Shown: positions 1 through 7,741, numbered from the stretch's first letter. The stretch is 22,577 nucleotides of DNA from JBOGWY01 sp050694015 (GCA_050694015.1 JBOGWY010000255.1:1-22577), one strand, 5' to 3'. Notes: generated from the letters alone by a model not told the origin. Translations and numbers: made by a program.

Positions 1-427
1 CCTCCATCATGCGGCGGAGGACGAGCGTGTCGTCCTGGCCCATCAGTCCGAACGCGCCCTCGCACAGCGCGAGGACCGCATCGAACTCGTGGTCGAACGG
101 CATCGCGCGCGCATCCACGTGGAACAGCGATAACGAACCGCCGCCGATCCCCTGCTCGTTGGCGCGGTCGCGGGCGATCTGCAGGAACCGCTCCGAGACG
201 TCGATGCCGGTGACCTGGTAGCCGGCGCGCGCCAGCGGCAGGGCGTGGCGTCCGGGTCCGCACCCGACGTCGAGGATCCGTGCCTCGGCGGGAAGCCTCA
301 GAAGCTCCAGTAGGAACGCGACCTCCTGCTCGGTGCCCTTGGTGAAGCTGTAGCGGAGATAGGCCTCGCCGAGATGGTCGCCGACTCCTTCGAAGAACGG
401 GATCCCCGGGTGCGGCTTACCCGCCAT
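1..427 (-). CDS. Class I SAM-dependent methyltransferase (partial, C-terminus beyond window)
   Basis: The reading frame opens with ATG at 427-425 and stays open to the left edge, giving 142 residues of the N-terminal part. It contains the SAM-binding motif I (ILDVGCGPGRHALPLA), then GIDVS at the end of strand 2, an acidic VDARAMPF stretch, and a post-motif (DAVLALCEGAFGL) typical of Methyltransf_11/25 small-molecule methylases. The substrate cannot be told from this part. The start overlaps the end of pcnA by 11 bases, so the two are probably co-transcribed and translationally coupled. The first residues (MAGKPHPGIPFFEGVGDHLG) look like a real N-terminus. The assignment to the fold is firm; the reaction is unknown. 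Confidence 0.85.
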   Translation of the reverse strand, partial: MAGKPHPGIPFFEGVGDHLGEAYLRYSFTKGTEQEVAFLLELLRLPAEARILDVGCGPGRHALPLARAGYQVTGIDVSERFLQIARDRANEQGIGGGSLSLFHVDARAMPFDHEFDAVLALCEGAFGLMGQDDTLVLRRMME

Positions 428-1865
428 CGGCCTCCTCTTTCGGCGGTTTCGGCGGCACCTTCGTGCCCGTGGGCTCGATCCCGTTCTCGCGCGCCCACGC
501 GTCGAGTCGCTCGTACGCGGTGTCCTCCCCGATGAGACCCTCGTCGAGTCGAACCTCCATCATGAAGTCGCGCGCGCGTCCGACCAGAGGGCCCGGCTCG
601 ATACCGAGGTAGGCCATGATCTGACCCCCGTCGAGCTCGGGCCGCAGCCTCTCGATCTCCTCTTCCGCGGCCAGCTCCGCGATCCGCGCCTCGAGATCGT
701 CGATGCGCGCCTGGAGGCGTTTGGCCTTCGCGGCATTGCGAGTCGTGCAGTCGGCGCGCACGAGATCGTTGAGGCTGCCCAGGAGTGGACCTGCATCGCG
801 TACGTAACGGCGCACCGCCGAGTCGGTCCAGCCCAGCGAATACGTGTGGAACCGGTGATGGAGCCGGATCATCTCCGAGACCGCGGTAACGACATCGTTC
901 GGGAAGCGCATCTCGCGCAGCCGACGCTTCGCCATCTTGGCTCCCTCGACCTCGTGGTGATGGAACGACACCCCTTCGGGCCCGATGTGCCGCGTCTTCG
1001 GTTTGCCGATGTCGTGCAGGAGCGCGGCGAGTCGGAGCTCGAGCACCGGCGCCGTGCGCTCAACCACCGCGAGGGTGTGATGGAACACGTCCTTGTGACG
1101 ATGTATGGGGTCTTGTTCGAGCTGCAGCGCGCCGAGCTCGGGGAGGAAGATGTCGGTGATCCCGGTCGCGTGCGCGAGCTCGAGCGCGCGGCCCGGCTTC
1201 TCGCCGACGATCAGCTTGCCGAACTCATCGGCGATGCGTTCCGCCGAGACGGTGCGTAGTTCATCTTTCAGGCGGGCGATCGCGTCCAGGACGCGATCGT
1301 CGATATCGAACGCCAGCTGCGACGCGAACCGGAAGGCTCGCAACATCCGCAACGGGTCGTCCGTGAACGACACTGTGGGATCGACGGGCGTCTTGATGAG
1401 CTTAGCCCTGAGATCCTTCATGCCTTCGAAGGGATCGAGGGCATCCCGTTCGGGGAGCCGGATCGCCATGGCATTGATCGTGAAGTCCCGCCGCGACAGA
1501 TCCGTCTCGATCTCCGAGGCGAACTCCACGTGTGGGAGCCGCGACTTCGGCTCGTAGCGCTCGGTCCGGAACGTAGTGATCTCGAGGTTGCGACCGTCGA
1601 CCTGGGCGCCGATGGTCCCGAACTCCATACCCTGCAACCACTGGTTCGTGGATACCGGAGCGACGATCTCGAGCGTCTTCTCGGGAGGGGCATCGGTCGC
1701 CAGGTCGAGGTCGACGTGGGGACGGCGCAGGAACATGTCGCGGACCGGCCCCCCGACGAGATAAAGCTCTTGCCCCGCACCCCGGAACCGGCGCGCGAGG
1801 GTCATGACCAAAGAGTCGTCCGCCAGGAGTTCGGAGGCGGCGATCAGATCAGGCTGGGCTCCCAC
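417..1865 (-). CDS. pcnA: CCA-adding tRNA nucleotidyltransferase with HD domain
   Basis: Adds or repairs the 3'-CCA end of tRNA in the cytoplasm. The protein is 482 residues, the usual size for actinobacterial PcnA. The polymerase beta-like head shows GGPVRD at residues 38-43 and the catalytic DLD at 52-54, followed by the class II RNA-binding part (DDPLRMLRAFRFASQL). A metal-binding HD domain follows (LLHDIGKPKTR, H284-D285, then HHHEVEGA). The C-terminal 100 residues hold a charged helical stretch (RLQARIDDLEARIAELAAEE). The start is GTG; a TANNNT hexamer lies 6 bases upstream and no Shine-Dalgarno is seen, which suggests a leaderless transcript. Mycobacterium also has pcnA on the opposite strand near murJ. 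Whether it adds CCA or only part of it cannot be read from the sequence. Confidence 0.95.
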   Translation of the reverse strand: MGAQPDLIAASELLADDSLVMTLARRFRGAGQELYLVGGPVRDMFLRRPHVDLDLATDAPPEKTLEIVAPVSTNQWLQGMEFGTIGAQVDGRNLEITTFRTERYEPKSRLPHVEFASEIETDLSRRDFTINAMAIRLPERDALDPFEGMKDLRAKLIKTPVDPTVSFTDDPLRMLRAFRFASQLAFDIDDRVLDAIARLKDELRTVSAERIADEFGKLIVGEKPGRALELAHATGITDIFLPELGALQLEQDPIHRHKDVFHHTLAVVERTAPVLELRLAALLHDIGKPKTRHIGPEGVSFHHHEVEGAKMAKRRLREMRFPNDVVTAVSEMIRLHHRFHTYSLGWTDSAVRRYVRDAGPLLGSLNDLVRADCTTRNAAKAKRLQARIDDLEARIAELAAEEEIERLRPELDGGQIMAYLGIEPGPLVGRARDFMMEVRLDEGLIGEDTAYERLDAWARENGIEPTGTKVPPKPPKEEADGG

Positions 1866-1871
1866 GCCTAG

Positions 1872-1877
1872 AAGTTA
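1872..1877 (-). promoter_or_regulatory. Candidate leaderless -10 element for pcnA
   Basis: TAACTT on the minus strand fits the actinobacterial TANNNT form. It is followed by 6 bases and then the GTG start of pcnA, placing the expected transcript start at the start codon. No convincing -35 is seen 17 bases upstream. Confidence 0.4.
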
Positions 1878-1883
1878 AGCGAC

Positions 1884-1898
1884 GCCACTGGGAGTGGC
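1884..1898 (-). terminator. Short hairpin between pilT and pcnA
   Basis: GCCACT and AGTGGC form a perfect 6-bp stem with a 3-base loop in the 65-base pilT-pcnA gap. On the minus strand it sits after the pilT stop and just before the candidate pcnA -10. There is no U-run, so it is at best a weak or factor-assisted terminator. Confidence 0.3.
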
Positions 1899-1930
1899 CT
1901 TCTCTCAGACTCTCTGCCAGGAGGGTCGCG

Positions 1931-3016
1931 TTAGGAGACGGGCTGCAGGCCTTCTTGTTTCAGCGCCAGTTCGAAGTCGTGCTGGTTCGACGCCGCGGCC
2001 CTCGCGTCCTCGAGGCTCACGAGACCGGCCCGGTAAAGGCCGAGCAGCGACTGGTCGAACGTCTGCATGCCGTAGAAACCCGACTCCGAGATGATGTCGA
2101 TGATCTCGTGCGTCTTATCGGGGTCCAGGATCATGTCGTGGATACGACCGTTCATCACCATGACTTCGATCGCCGGCACGCGCCCCCGTCCGTCCTTGCG
2201 CGGTAGCAGTCGCTGCGACATGACGCCCCTCAGCGATGCCGCGAGCGAGACGCGGATCTGCTTCTGCTGGTGCGGTGGGAAGAAGTCGATGATGCGGTTG
2301 ATCGTTTCCGACACGTCGGTCGTGTGCAGCGTCGAGATGACGAGGTGGCCCGTCTCTGCAGCCTGCAGCGCGGCCTTGACCGTGTCGGGGTCCCGGATCT
2401 CACCGACGAAGATCACGTCGGGGTCCTGACGCATCGCGCTGCGGAGCGCCGATGCGAAGCTGTTGGTGTCCAAGCCGATCTCGCGCTGGTTCACGATCGC
2501 CATGCGGTCGGCATGCAGGATCTCGATCGGGTCCTCGATCGTCAGGATGTGACACGACCGGTTCCCGTTGATGTGGTTGATCATGGCGCCGGTGGTCGTG
2601 GTCTTTCCCGACGACGTCGGTCCCGTGATCAGGATCAGACCGCGGTGCTCGCCGGCCAGCGTCTTCACGACGGGAGGGAGACCGAGGGTCTCGAACGATG
2701 GGCTCCCCGGAAGGATGCGTCGGACGGCGATGCCTACGCTGCCCCGCTGGCGGAACACGTTGACGCGGAACCGTCCGAGTCCCGACACGGCATAGGCGAA
2801 GTCGACCTCACCACCGAGCTTGAAGCGCGTCGCCTGGTCGTCGGTCATGAGCTCCATCGCGGCCCTCTCGCAGTCCGCCGCGGACAGTGGAGGGAACTCG
2901 CTCTTGTGGAGGTCGCCGTTGACGCGCACGTAGGGCGGGCCGCCGGCCTTCACGTGAAGGTCGGAAGCCTTCTTGTCCACCACGTAGCGCAGGAACTCTT
3001 GGATATCGATACTCAT
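1931..3016 (-). CDS. pilT: PilT-like twitching motility / type IV pilus retraction ATPase
   Basis: A hexameric secretion-family ATPase that powers pilus retraction at the inner membrane in organisms with type IV pili. The 361 residues match PilT length. The N-terminal PAS-like domain (about 1-115) contains ASDLHVKAGGPP. Walker A is GPTSSGKTT (132-140), the Asp box TIEDPIE (159-165), Walker B VIFVGEIRD (201-209) and the His box GHLVISTLHTTD (223-234). The PilT-type C-terminal motif (AIRNLIRE in classic PilT) is changed to RIHDMILD while the following DKT is kept, so PilU or another PilT subgroup is possible. No other pilus gene is in the window. The ATG is preceded by GGGAG about 10 bases upstream. 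The 168-base gap to the divergent KGG gene should hold its promoter. Confidence 0.93.
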   Translation of the reverse strand: MSIDIQEFLRYVVDKKASDLHVKAGGPPYVRVNGDLHKSEFPPLSAADCERAAMELMTDDQATRFKLGGEVDFAYAVSGLGRFRVNVFRQRGSVGIAVRRILPGSPSFETLGLPPVVKTLAGEHRGLILITGPTSSGKTTTTGAMINHINGNRSCHILTIEDPIEILHADRMAIVNQREIGLDTNSFASALRSAMRQDPDVIFVGEIRDPDTVKAALQAAETGHLVISTLHTTDVSETINRIIDFFPPHQQKQIRVSLAASLRGVMSQRLLPRKDGRGRVPAIEVMVMNGRIHDMILDPDKTHEIIDIISESGFYGMQTFDQSLLGLYRAGLVSLEDARAAASNQHDFELALKQEGLQPVS

Positions 3017-3129
3017 GACCTATAGCTCTCCCAGGACGTCATCCAGTACCCCTTCGGCACGCCGGGGCACCGGGTTGAGCGTCGATTCCCGGGTCACCCC
3101 ATTAGCCCTGTTTGCCCTGCTCCGCGCTT

Positions 3130-3141
3130 GGGTAGTTACCC
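3130..3141. promoter_or_regulatory. Inverted repeat in the pilT / KGG divergent spacer
   Basis: GGGTA and TACCC flank a 2-base centre in the only spacer between the divergent pilT and KGG genes. It may be an operator or overlap the KGG promoter, since a TTGCCC hexamer lies about 15 bases upstream of TAGTTA. This is a weak assignment from symmetry and position only. Confidence 0.25.
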
Positions 3142-3184
3142 CATCAGAAGCAGCCAGTAGCCGCAAGGTGCGGGGAGGATCTAA

Positions 3185-3382
3185 ATGGCCGAGGAGCAGA
3201 GCGTCAAGATGAGCAGGGCCGAGGCCGGCCGCAAGGGTGGCAAGACCACCAAGGAGCGGTACGGGGGCGACCATTTCGGTCGTATCGGCAAGATCGGTGG
3301 GAAGAAGGGCGGCGAGACCACCAAGGAGCGGTACGGCAGCGAGTTCTACCAGAAGATCGGCCGGATCGGCGGCTCGAAATAG
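3185..3382 (+). CDS. KGG-repeat stress-type small protein
   Basis: A 65-residue, very basic, glycine-rich protein. It carries two copies of a unit built around GRKGGKTTKERYG and KKGGETTKERYG, each followed by a (G/K)IGRIGG-like tail. This matches the KGG / stress-induced acidophilic repeat family, related to B. subtilis GsiB and E. coli YciG. Those proteins are thought to act as hydrophilic stress protectants; their exact mechanism is unsettled. A strong Shine-Dalgarno (GGGGAGGA, 3172-3179) lies 6 bases before the ATG, and a strong terminator follows 25 bases after the stop, so it is a self-contained transcription unit. The two units also share a 22-base exact DNA repeat (3243-3264 and 3315-3336, period 72), which suggests a recent internal duplication or strong codon constraint. 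Confidence 0.88.
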   Translation: MAEEQSVKMSRAEAGRKGGKTTKERYGGDHFGRIGKIGGKKGGETTKERYGSEFYQKIGRIGGSK

Positions 3383-3406
3383 GGCTGGAAACGACCTAAA
3401 ACGCCG

Positions 3407-3437
3407 GGCCCCCGCCGAGATGCGGGGGCCTTTCCTT
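3407..3437 (+). terminator. Rho-independent terminator after the KGG gene
   Basis: A perfect 9-bp GC stem (GGCCCCCGC / GCGGGGGCC, 3407-3415 and 3422-3430) with a 6-base loop is followed by TTTCCTT. It separates the KGG gene from the DUF6049-murJ block. Confidence 0.9.
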
Positions 3438-3442
3438 ATGCT
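3437..3442 (+). promoter_or_regulatory. Candidate leaderless -10 for the DUF6049-like gene
   Basis: TATGCT (TANNNT) lies directly behind the KGG terminator and is followed by 6 bases and the GTG start. There is no Shine-Dalgarno. This is the same arrangement as at pcnA and the 7313 gene. Confidence 0.4.
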
Positions 3443-3448
3443 CCAGCG

Positions 3449-5695
3449 GTGGCCTCCCTCCGTGTCCTGACGATCTGGGTTTCGCGGCGTGGCGTAGCCC
3501 ACTCCGCCCTGTGCTGCGCCGTCGCCCTCGTCCTTGGCGCCGTGCCCGCAGTGGCCCAGGACGAGGAGGAGCCGCGCGTCGAGCTGATCCTCACCAAGCA
3601 GCCGGTGTGGCACGAGGACGGGGACCGCCTGGGGCTGGGGTTCCGGGTCGTGAACCACGGCGACGAGGAGCTTTCCGGCTTCGTCGTGACCGTCGCCGCT
3701 CACAGCCGCGTGTTGAGCCGGTCCGAGCTCCACGCCAGCTTCGAAGCGGCACCCACCTTCCAGGCGAGCCTGATACAGGTGGAAGTTCCCGAGGCGGCCG
3801 CGATCCCCCCGGGAGACAGCCTGAACATCACCGTCGATCCGGCCGTGGGCGATCTCCAGTCCCTGGCCGCAGCTACCGAATCGGGCGTCTACCCCCTTAC
3901 GATCACGCTCTTCGACGAGAGCCGAACCACGGTCCTGGACTCCGTGACGACTCCGCTCATCTACTACCCGGTCGAGACCGAACTTCCCCTCAACATCGCG
4001 CTGCTGATCCCGATCAACGACATCCCCCGGCAGGCCCCCGACGGGACCTTCCCTTCCGAGGTGGACGGCCGCTGGCCCCTGGACGCGGCGGTGTCACAAG
4101 GCGGGTGGCTCGACGGCTTGATCAGCGCGCTCGAAACGACCACCGGGCGCCAGCCCCATGTGACCGACGAGCGGCCCACGCGCCGGTCCCGGCGCGGCCG
4201 CAAGCGCCAGAAACCGAAACCGCCGCCGAGGCCGGAGCCGCTCCACGTTGGGATCGCGCCGGTGCCACGACTCATCGAAGAGCTCGACGACATGAGCGAC
4301 GGCTACACCCGCAGCAGGGACGCCGAAGAGGAGGTACGGCCCGGCGACGCGACCGCGACCGCAGCCGGCGACCTGCTGGATCGGCTCGCCGCGTTGCTCG
4401 AGACTCCGGGCGTCCAGCCGGTCACGACCCCTTACTCGTTCCCCGACCTGCCGGCGCTCGATGCATCGCCCGTCGCCGATCACCTCATCACGCAGATCGA
4501 CGAAGGGCAGACGGTCCTGAACGACGCTCTCGGCACGCGCCCGGATCGCAGTTGGATCTTCCCACCTGGGGGCCGCCTCGACGCGGGCACCCTCGAAGAG
4601 CTGCAGCGAGCGGCCGAGGAACAAGGCTCCGACCCCGCCACATTCCTGGCCGAAGACTCGCTCGAGCCGTTGACCGACGACCCCGCCGGAGCCGGTTGTC
4701 CGACGACCACGCTCAGCTTCACGTGTCCGATCTCAGTCGAGACGTCGGCGGGCACGTCACGGGCATACGCCCTCGACCCGTCGATACAGCAGCGCCTCTT
4801 CGAGGTCGCTTCCGGCGAGGACGTTCGGCTCGCGGCTCAGCAGTTTTTCGCCGAGACCTCCGCGATCCGCGAGGAGACTCCAGGTGAACCGGGGCGCATC
4901 GTCGCCGCGACGTTGCCGGGCCTATGGGCACCCCGGCCCGGCATCTCGCGCGTCATCCTGGAGGGTCTGCGCGACGCGCCGTGGATCCGTACCGTCACCC
5001 CGCATGGAGGCTTCACCGGCGCGCGCGACCTGGTTGAGACGCGCGAGCGCGTCATCCGCACATCGCTACCTCCGCTCGGGAATCTCCCCGAGCCCTCTTA
5101 CTTCGAAGACCTGAACGTTGCACAACAAGAACTCGAGCACTTCGAAACAGTCGGTCCCCCCGCGTCGTTCGTGCAGCGCTTGACCCGCAACATCCTCACC
5201 GCCGAGAGCAGGTTGTGGTGGGGCAACGAGCTCGAGGATCGCGGACGCGCATATGCGACCGAGTCGCTGGCGGAGGTCAATGCCGAAAGGGCGAAGATAA
5301 GTATCGGGAGCAGCAAGGAGATCCGCCTCACGTCGCGGACCGCTCCGATCCAGATCGTGGTCTTCAACGATGCCGATTATCCCGTGCGAGTACGCGTGCA
5401 CCTGTCGTCGAGTGACCTCGACCTCGAGCGTACGGTCGAAGAGACGGTGCAGGCGCGCGGGCTTAAGCAAGTGCGTTTTGACATTTCGGCAGACACGAGC
5501 GGCATATTCACCATTCAGGCTGAGGTCGAGACCCCCGACGGTCGCGGGATCGCGGCAACGCCGATCACGATCCGCTCGACTGAATTCAACGAGATCGCGC
5601 TGGGCCTGACGTTCGGCGCCCTCGCGTTCCTGATCCTGTTCTACATAACACGCACCGTCAGGCAGCGCCGGCACCCCGAACAGGCCGAAGCTTGA
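3449..5695 (+). CDS. DUF6049-like exported, membrane-anchored protein upstream of murJ
   Basis: A large extracytoplasmic protein of 748 residues. The N-terminus has a signal peptide (hydrophobic ALCCAVALVLGAVPAVA, likely cleavage before DEEE). One C-terminal helix (about 717-735, TFGALAFLILFYI) is followed by a basic tail (RTVRQRRH), so the body faces outward on a single anchor. Residues about 45-190 look like a beta-rich domain (VELILTKQPVWHEDGDRLG). A proline- and arginine-rich linker lies near 242-264, and a second beta-sandwich (LTSRTAPIQIVVFNDADYPV) precedes the anchor. Position and architecture match the DUF6049 proteins encoded directly before murJ/mviN in Actinobacteria (Rv3909 in M. 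tuberculosis). No enzyme motif is seen. The stop overlaps the murJ start by 4 bases (TTGA). A partner role in lipid II export or envelope assembly is inference from context. Confidence 0.8.
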   Translation: MASLRVLTIWVSRRGVAHSALCCAVALVLGAVPAVAQDEEEPRVELILTKQPVWHEDGDRLGLGFRVVNHGDEELSGFVVTVAAHSRVLSRSELHASFEAAPTFQASLIQVEVPEAAAIPPGDSLNITVDPAVGDLQSLAAATESGVYPLTITLFDESRTTVLDSVTTPLIYYPVETELPLNIALLIPINDIPRQAPDGTFPSEVDGRWPLDAAVSQGGWLDGLISALETTTGRQPHVTDERPTRRSRRGRKRQKPKPPPRPEPLHVGIAPVPRLIEELDDMSDGYTRSRDAEEEVRPGDATATAAGDLLDRLAALLETPGVQPVTTPYSFPDLPALDASPVADHLITQIDEGQTVLNDALGTRPDRSWIFPPGGRLDAGTLEELQRAAEEQGSDPATFLAEDSLEPLTDDPAGAGCPTTTLSFTCPISVETSAGTSRAYALDPSIQQRLFEVASGEDVRLAAQQFFAETSAIREETPGEPGRIVAATLPGLWAPRPGISRVILEGLRDAPWIRTVTPHGGFTGARDLVETRERVIRTSLPPLGNLPEPSYFEDLNVAQQELEHFETVGPPASFVQRLTRNILTAESRLWWGNELEDRGRAYATESLAEVNAERAKISIGSSKEIRLTSRTAPIQIVVFNDADYPVRVRVHLSSSDLDLERTVEETVQARGLKQVRFDISADTSGIFTIQAEVETPDGRGIAATPITIRSTEFNEIALGLTFGALAFLILFYITRTVRQRRHPEQAEA

Positions 5696-7281
5696 GTTCG
5701 CTTGCTCGCGCGACGGCAGTGATGTCGTTCGGCACGGTGCTGTCGCGGATCACCGGCTTGTTGCGGCTCGGTGCGATCGTCGCGGCGCTGGGGGTCGCGG
5801 AGAGCAGGCTTCCCGACACCTACAACCTCGCGAACACGGCCCCCAACATCATCTACGAGCTGATCCTCGGCGGCATCCTCACTTCGGTCTTCGTCCCCGT
5901 TTTCGTCGAGCTGCTCGAGAAGGAAGGTCGTGACCGCGCGTGGCAGGTCGCAAGTGCGCTCATCAACATCGCGGTCGTCGTCCTGACCGCGGTCACCGTT
6001 ATCGGTATCGCGGCGGCACCACTGGTGGCGAAGTTCTATGCCCTTCGATGCGCGGGATGTGAAGTCCAACAAGCGGAGATACTCACGCTGCTGCTTCGCC
6101 TGTTCATCCCTCAGATCATCTTCTACGGGCTCGCCGCCATGACCGCGGGTCTGTTGAACTCCCACAAGCGCTTCGGCGCCCCGATGTACACGCCGGTCCT
6201 CAACAACCTCGCGGTGATCGCCGTGTTCATCGCGTTCCACCAGGCGTTCGGGAACGTCACGTTAGAAAGGGTCACCACACAGCAGCTGCTGGTGGTCGGC
6301 TTGGGCACCACCGCGGGGGTCGTGTTGATGGCTGTGGCGCAGCTCCCGTTCCTCCGGGGGCTGGGCCGGTACCGGTTCACCCTGGCGGTGAGGCATCCGT
6401 CGATCCGCAAGCTCGCGCGCCTCTCGGTCTTCGTGATCGGCTACGTAGTGACGAACCAGGTCGGCTACCTGGTCGTGCAGTGGCTGGCCAACCGGCAACA
6501 GGGCGGCTATTCCGCCTACGTCGCCGCGTTCACGTTCTTCCTGCTGCCCCAGGGCCTGTTCGCGGTATCGATCTTCACGGCTCTGTTGCCCGGCATGAGC
6601 GAACATGCAGTCAACGAGCGATGGGACGAATTCCGCGCGCGTCTGTCCACGGGCGTCAGGGCAACGTTCTTCTTGATCCTGCCGGCGGCGATCGGTTACT
6701 TCGTCCTCGGGGAACCCGTCGTGCGACTACTGCAACGCGGTGTGATGACGGACCGGTCTACCGAGCTGGTAGCCGACGTGCTGCGCTTCTTCGTGATCGG
6801 TCTTGTGCCGTTCTCGATCTTCCAACTGTTCCTCCGCGCGTTCTACGCGTTGCAGGACACCCGCACACCGTTCTTGATCAATTGCGTTGCCACCGTTGTG
6901 AACCTCGGGATGAACGTGGCCTTCTTCGAGATCCTTCGCGTTCGGGGACTCGCCCTCGGGCATGCGGTGTCGTACGTCATCGGGATGTTGTTGCAAGGTC
7001 GTGTCCTGTCGGAGCGGATAGGTGGGCTCGATCTCCGCCGCGTGCTCCGCAGTGCCGTGAAGACGGTGGGTGCGGGGGTCGGCATGGGCGCGCTCGTGTG
7101 GCTGACGTCGCGTCTCCTGGAGGACAACATGACCTTCACCAGCTTCGGCCTTCAGGTCGTTGGTGTCATCGTTCCGGTCCTCGTCGGCGTCGTTTCCTAC
7201 CTCGGGCTCGCCTACCTGCTGCGCGTCGAAGAGATGAAGCAAGTTGCCGGCCTCGTCGGTCGCCGGATAAGCGGTCGTTGA
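5692..7281 (+). CDS. murJ: MurJ lipid II flippase
   Basis: Flips the peptidoglycan precursor lipid II across the cytoplasmic membrane (MOP exporter superfamily). The 529 residues are almost wholly hydrophobic, consistent with 14 membrane helices. The N-terminal signature (VLSRITGLLR) and the actinobacterial form of the conserved block (NTAPNIIYELILGGILTSVF) are clear. A second marker, FYALQDTRTPF, matches the repeated family motif. The TTG start lies in a 4-base overlap with the upstream gene. The protein stops shortly after the last helix (GLVGRRISGR) and has no fused kinase domain, unlike mycobacterial MviN. The domains that would be fused there are encoded separately at 7755-9209. Confidence 0.95.
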   Translation: MSSLARATAVMSFGTVLSRITGLLRLGAIVAALGVAESRLPDTYNLANTAPNIIYELILGGILTSVFVPVFVELLEKEGRDRAWQVASALINIAVVVLTAVTVIGIAAAPLVAKFYALRCAGCEVQQAEILTLLLRLFIPQIIFYGLAAMTAGLLNSHKRFGAPMYTPVLNNLAVIAVFIAFHQAFGNVTLERVTTQQLLVVGLGTTAGVVLMAVAQLPFLRGLGRYRFTLAVRHPSIRKLARLSVFVIGYVVTNQVGYLVVQWLANRQQGGYSAYVAAFTFFLLPQGLFAVSIFTALLPGMSEHAVNERWDEFRARLSTGVRATFFLILPAAIGYFVLGEPVVRLLQRGVMTDRSTELVADVLRFFVIGLVPFSIFQLFLRAFYALQDTRTPFLINCVATVVNLGMNVAFFEILRVRGLALGHAVSYVIGMLLQGRVLSERIGGLDLRRVLRSAVKTVGAGVGMGALVWLTSRLLEDNMTFTSFGLQVVGVIVPVLVGVVSYLGLAYLLRVEEMKQVAGLVGRRISGR

Positions 7282-7306
7282 TACCGCCCCCTCAGGTGCC
7301 GATAAT
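7278..7306 (+). promoter_or_regulatory. Sigma70-type promoter overlapping the murJ stop, leaderless for the 7313 gene
   Basis: TTGATA (7278-7283), a 17-base spacer and GATAAT (7301-7306) each differ from the consensus hexamers at one base. The ATG at 7313 follows 6 bases later, so it should be the first transcribed codon, and there is no good Shine-Dalgarno. It would give the kinase-sigma-anti-sigma run a promoter independent of murJ. Confidence 0.6.
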
Positions 7307-7312
7307 CACCAC

Positions 7313-7723
7313 ATGAACCTTCACCGCGACGAATCCGGGGTCATCGTTTCGTGGTTCGTCAAAGTCGCGATCTTCCTGGCCGTGATCGGCGTAGTCATCT
7401 TCGACGTCGGGTCGATCGTCGTGAACGCTTTCACGCTCGACTCGACCGCGGATGAGATCGCGATCGCCGTGTCTCTCACCGTCGATCAAGGCCCGATCAC
7501 GTCCTATACGGACCAAGAGGTGCTCGAACTCGCCCGCGAGGAATTGGCGTCGAAAGAGGTCGAGAAGGTGCGCGTCCTCCGAAAGGGCACCACCGTCGAC
7601 CGCACCACCGGCGTCGTCCACATCCGCCTGCGCCGCCGAGCGAACACGCTCGTGACGAAATACATCGGGTTCCTCAAGCCGTATACCGTCGCTACCGGTA
7701 ACGGCCAAGCCGGCACGAACTAG
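7313..7723 (+). CDS. Unknown small membrane protein, single N-terminal helix
   Basis: I do not recognise this 136-residue protein. A charged N-terminus (MNLHRDESG) is followed by a hydrophobic segment (about 10-37, WFVKVAIFLAVIGVVIF) and a 100-residue domain with mixed charge, probably outside the membrane. The layout, with ESG before the helix, FDVGS at its end, and a helix carrying ADEIAIAV, loosely resembles TadE/TadG-like minor pilins. The resemblance is by pattern only. It sits alone between murJ and the kinase with 31-base gaps on either side and has its own strong promoter. In mycobacteria nothing separates the MurJ and kinase-like parts. A role in envelope sensing or in linking the two neighbours is possible but unproven. 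Confidence 0.7.
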   Translation: MNLHRDESGVIVSWFVKVAIFLAVIGVVIFDVGSIVVNAFTLDSTADEIAIAVSLTVDQGPITSYTDQEVLELAREELASKEVEKVRVLRKGTTVDRTTGVVHIRLRRRANTLVTKYIGFLKPYTVATGNGQAGTN

Positions 7724-7741
7724 CCGGCGCGCCGGGCACAC

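Noticed and set aside
111..126. Possible parS half-site in the methyltransferase gene (CCACGTGGAACA)
   Set aside because: Only the right half matches; the left half has three mismatches and the site lies in a coding motif (FHVDA).
3243..3336. Repeat pair considered as a CRISPR or mobile repeat
   Set aside because: There are two copies only, in frame with period 72, and they encode the KGG protein units.
3020..3733. 237-codon minus-strand frame across the KGG gene and the DUF6049-like gene start
   Set aside because: It would cross the KGG gene, its ribosome site and its terminator; the KGG gene has clear family motifs and signals.
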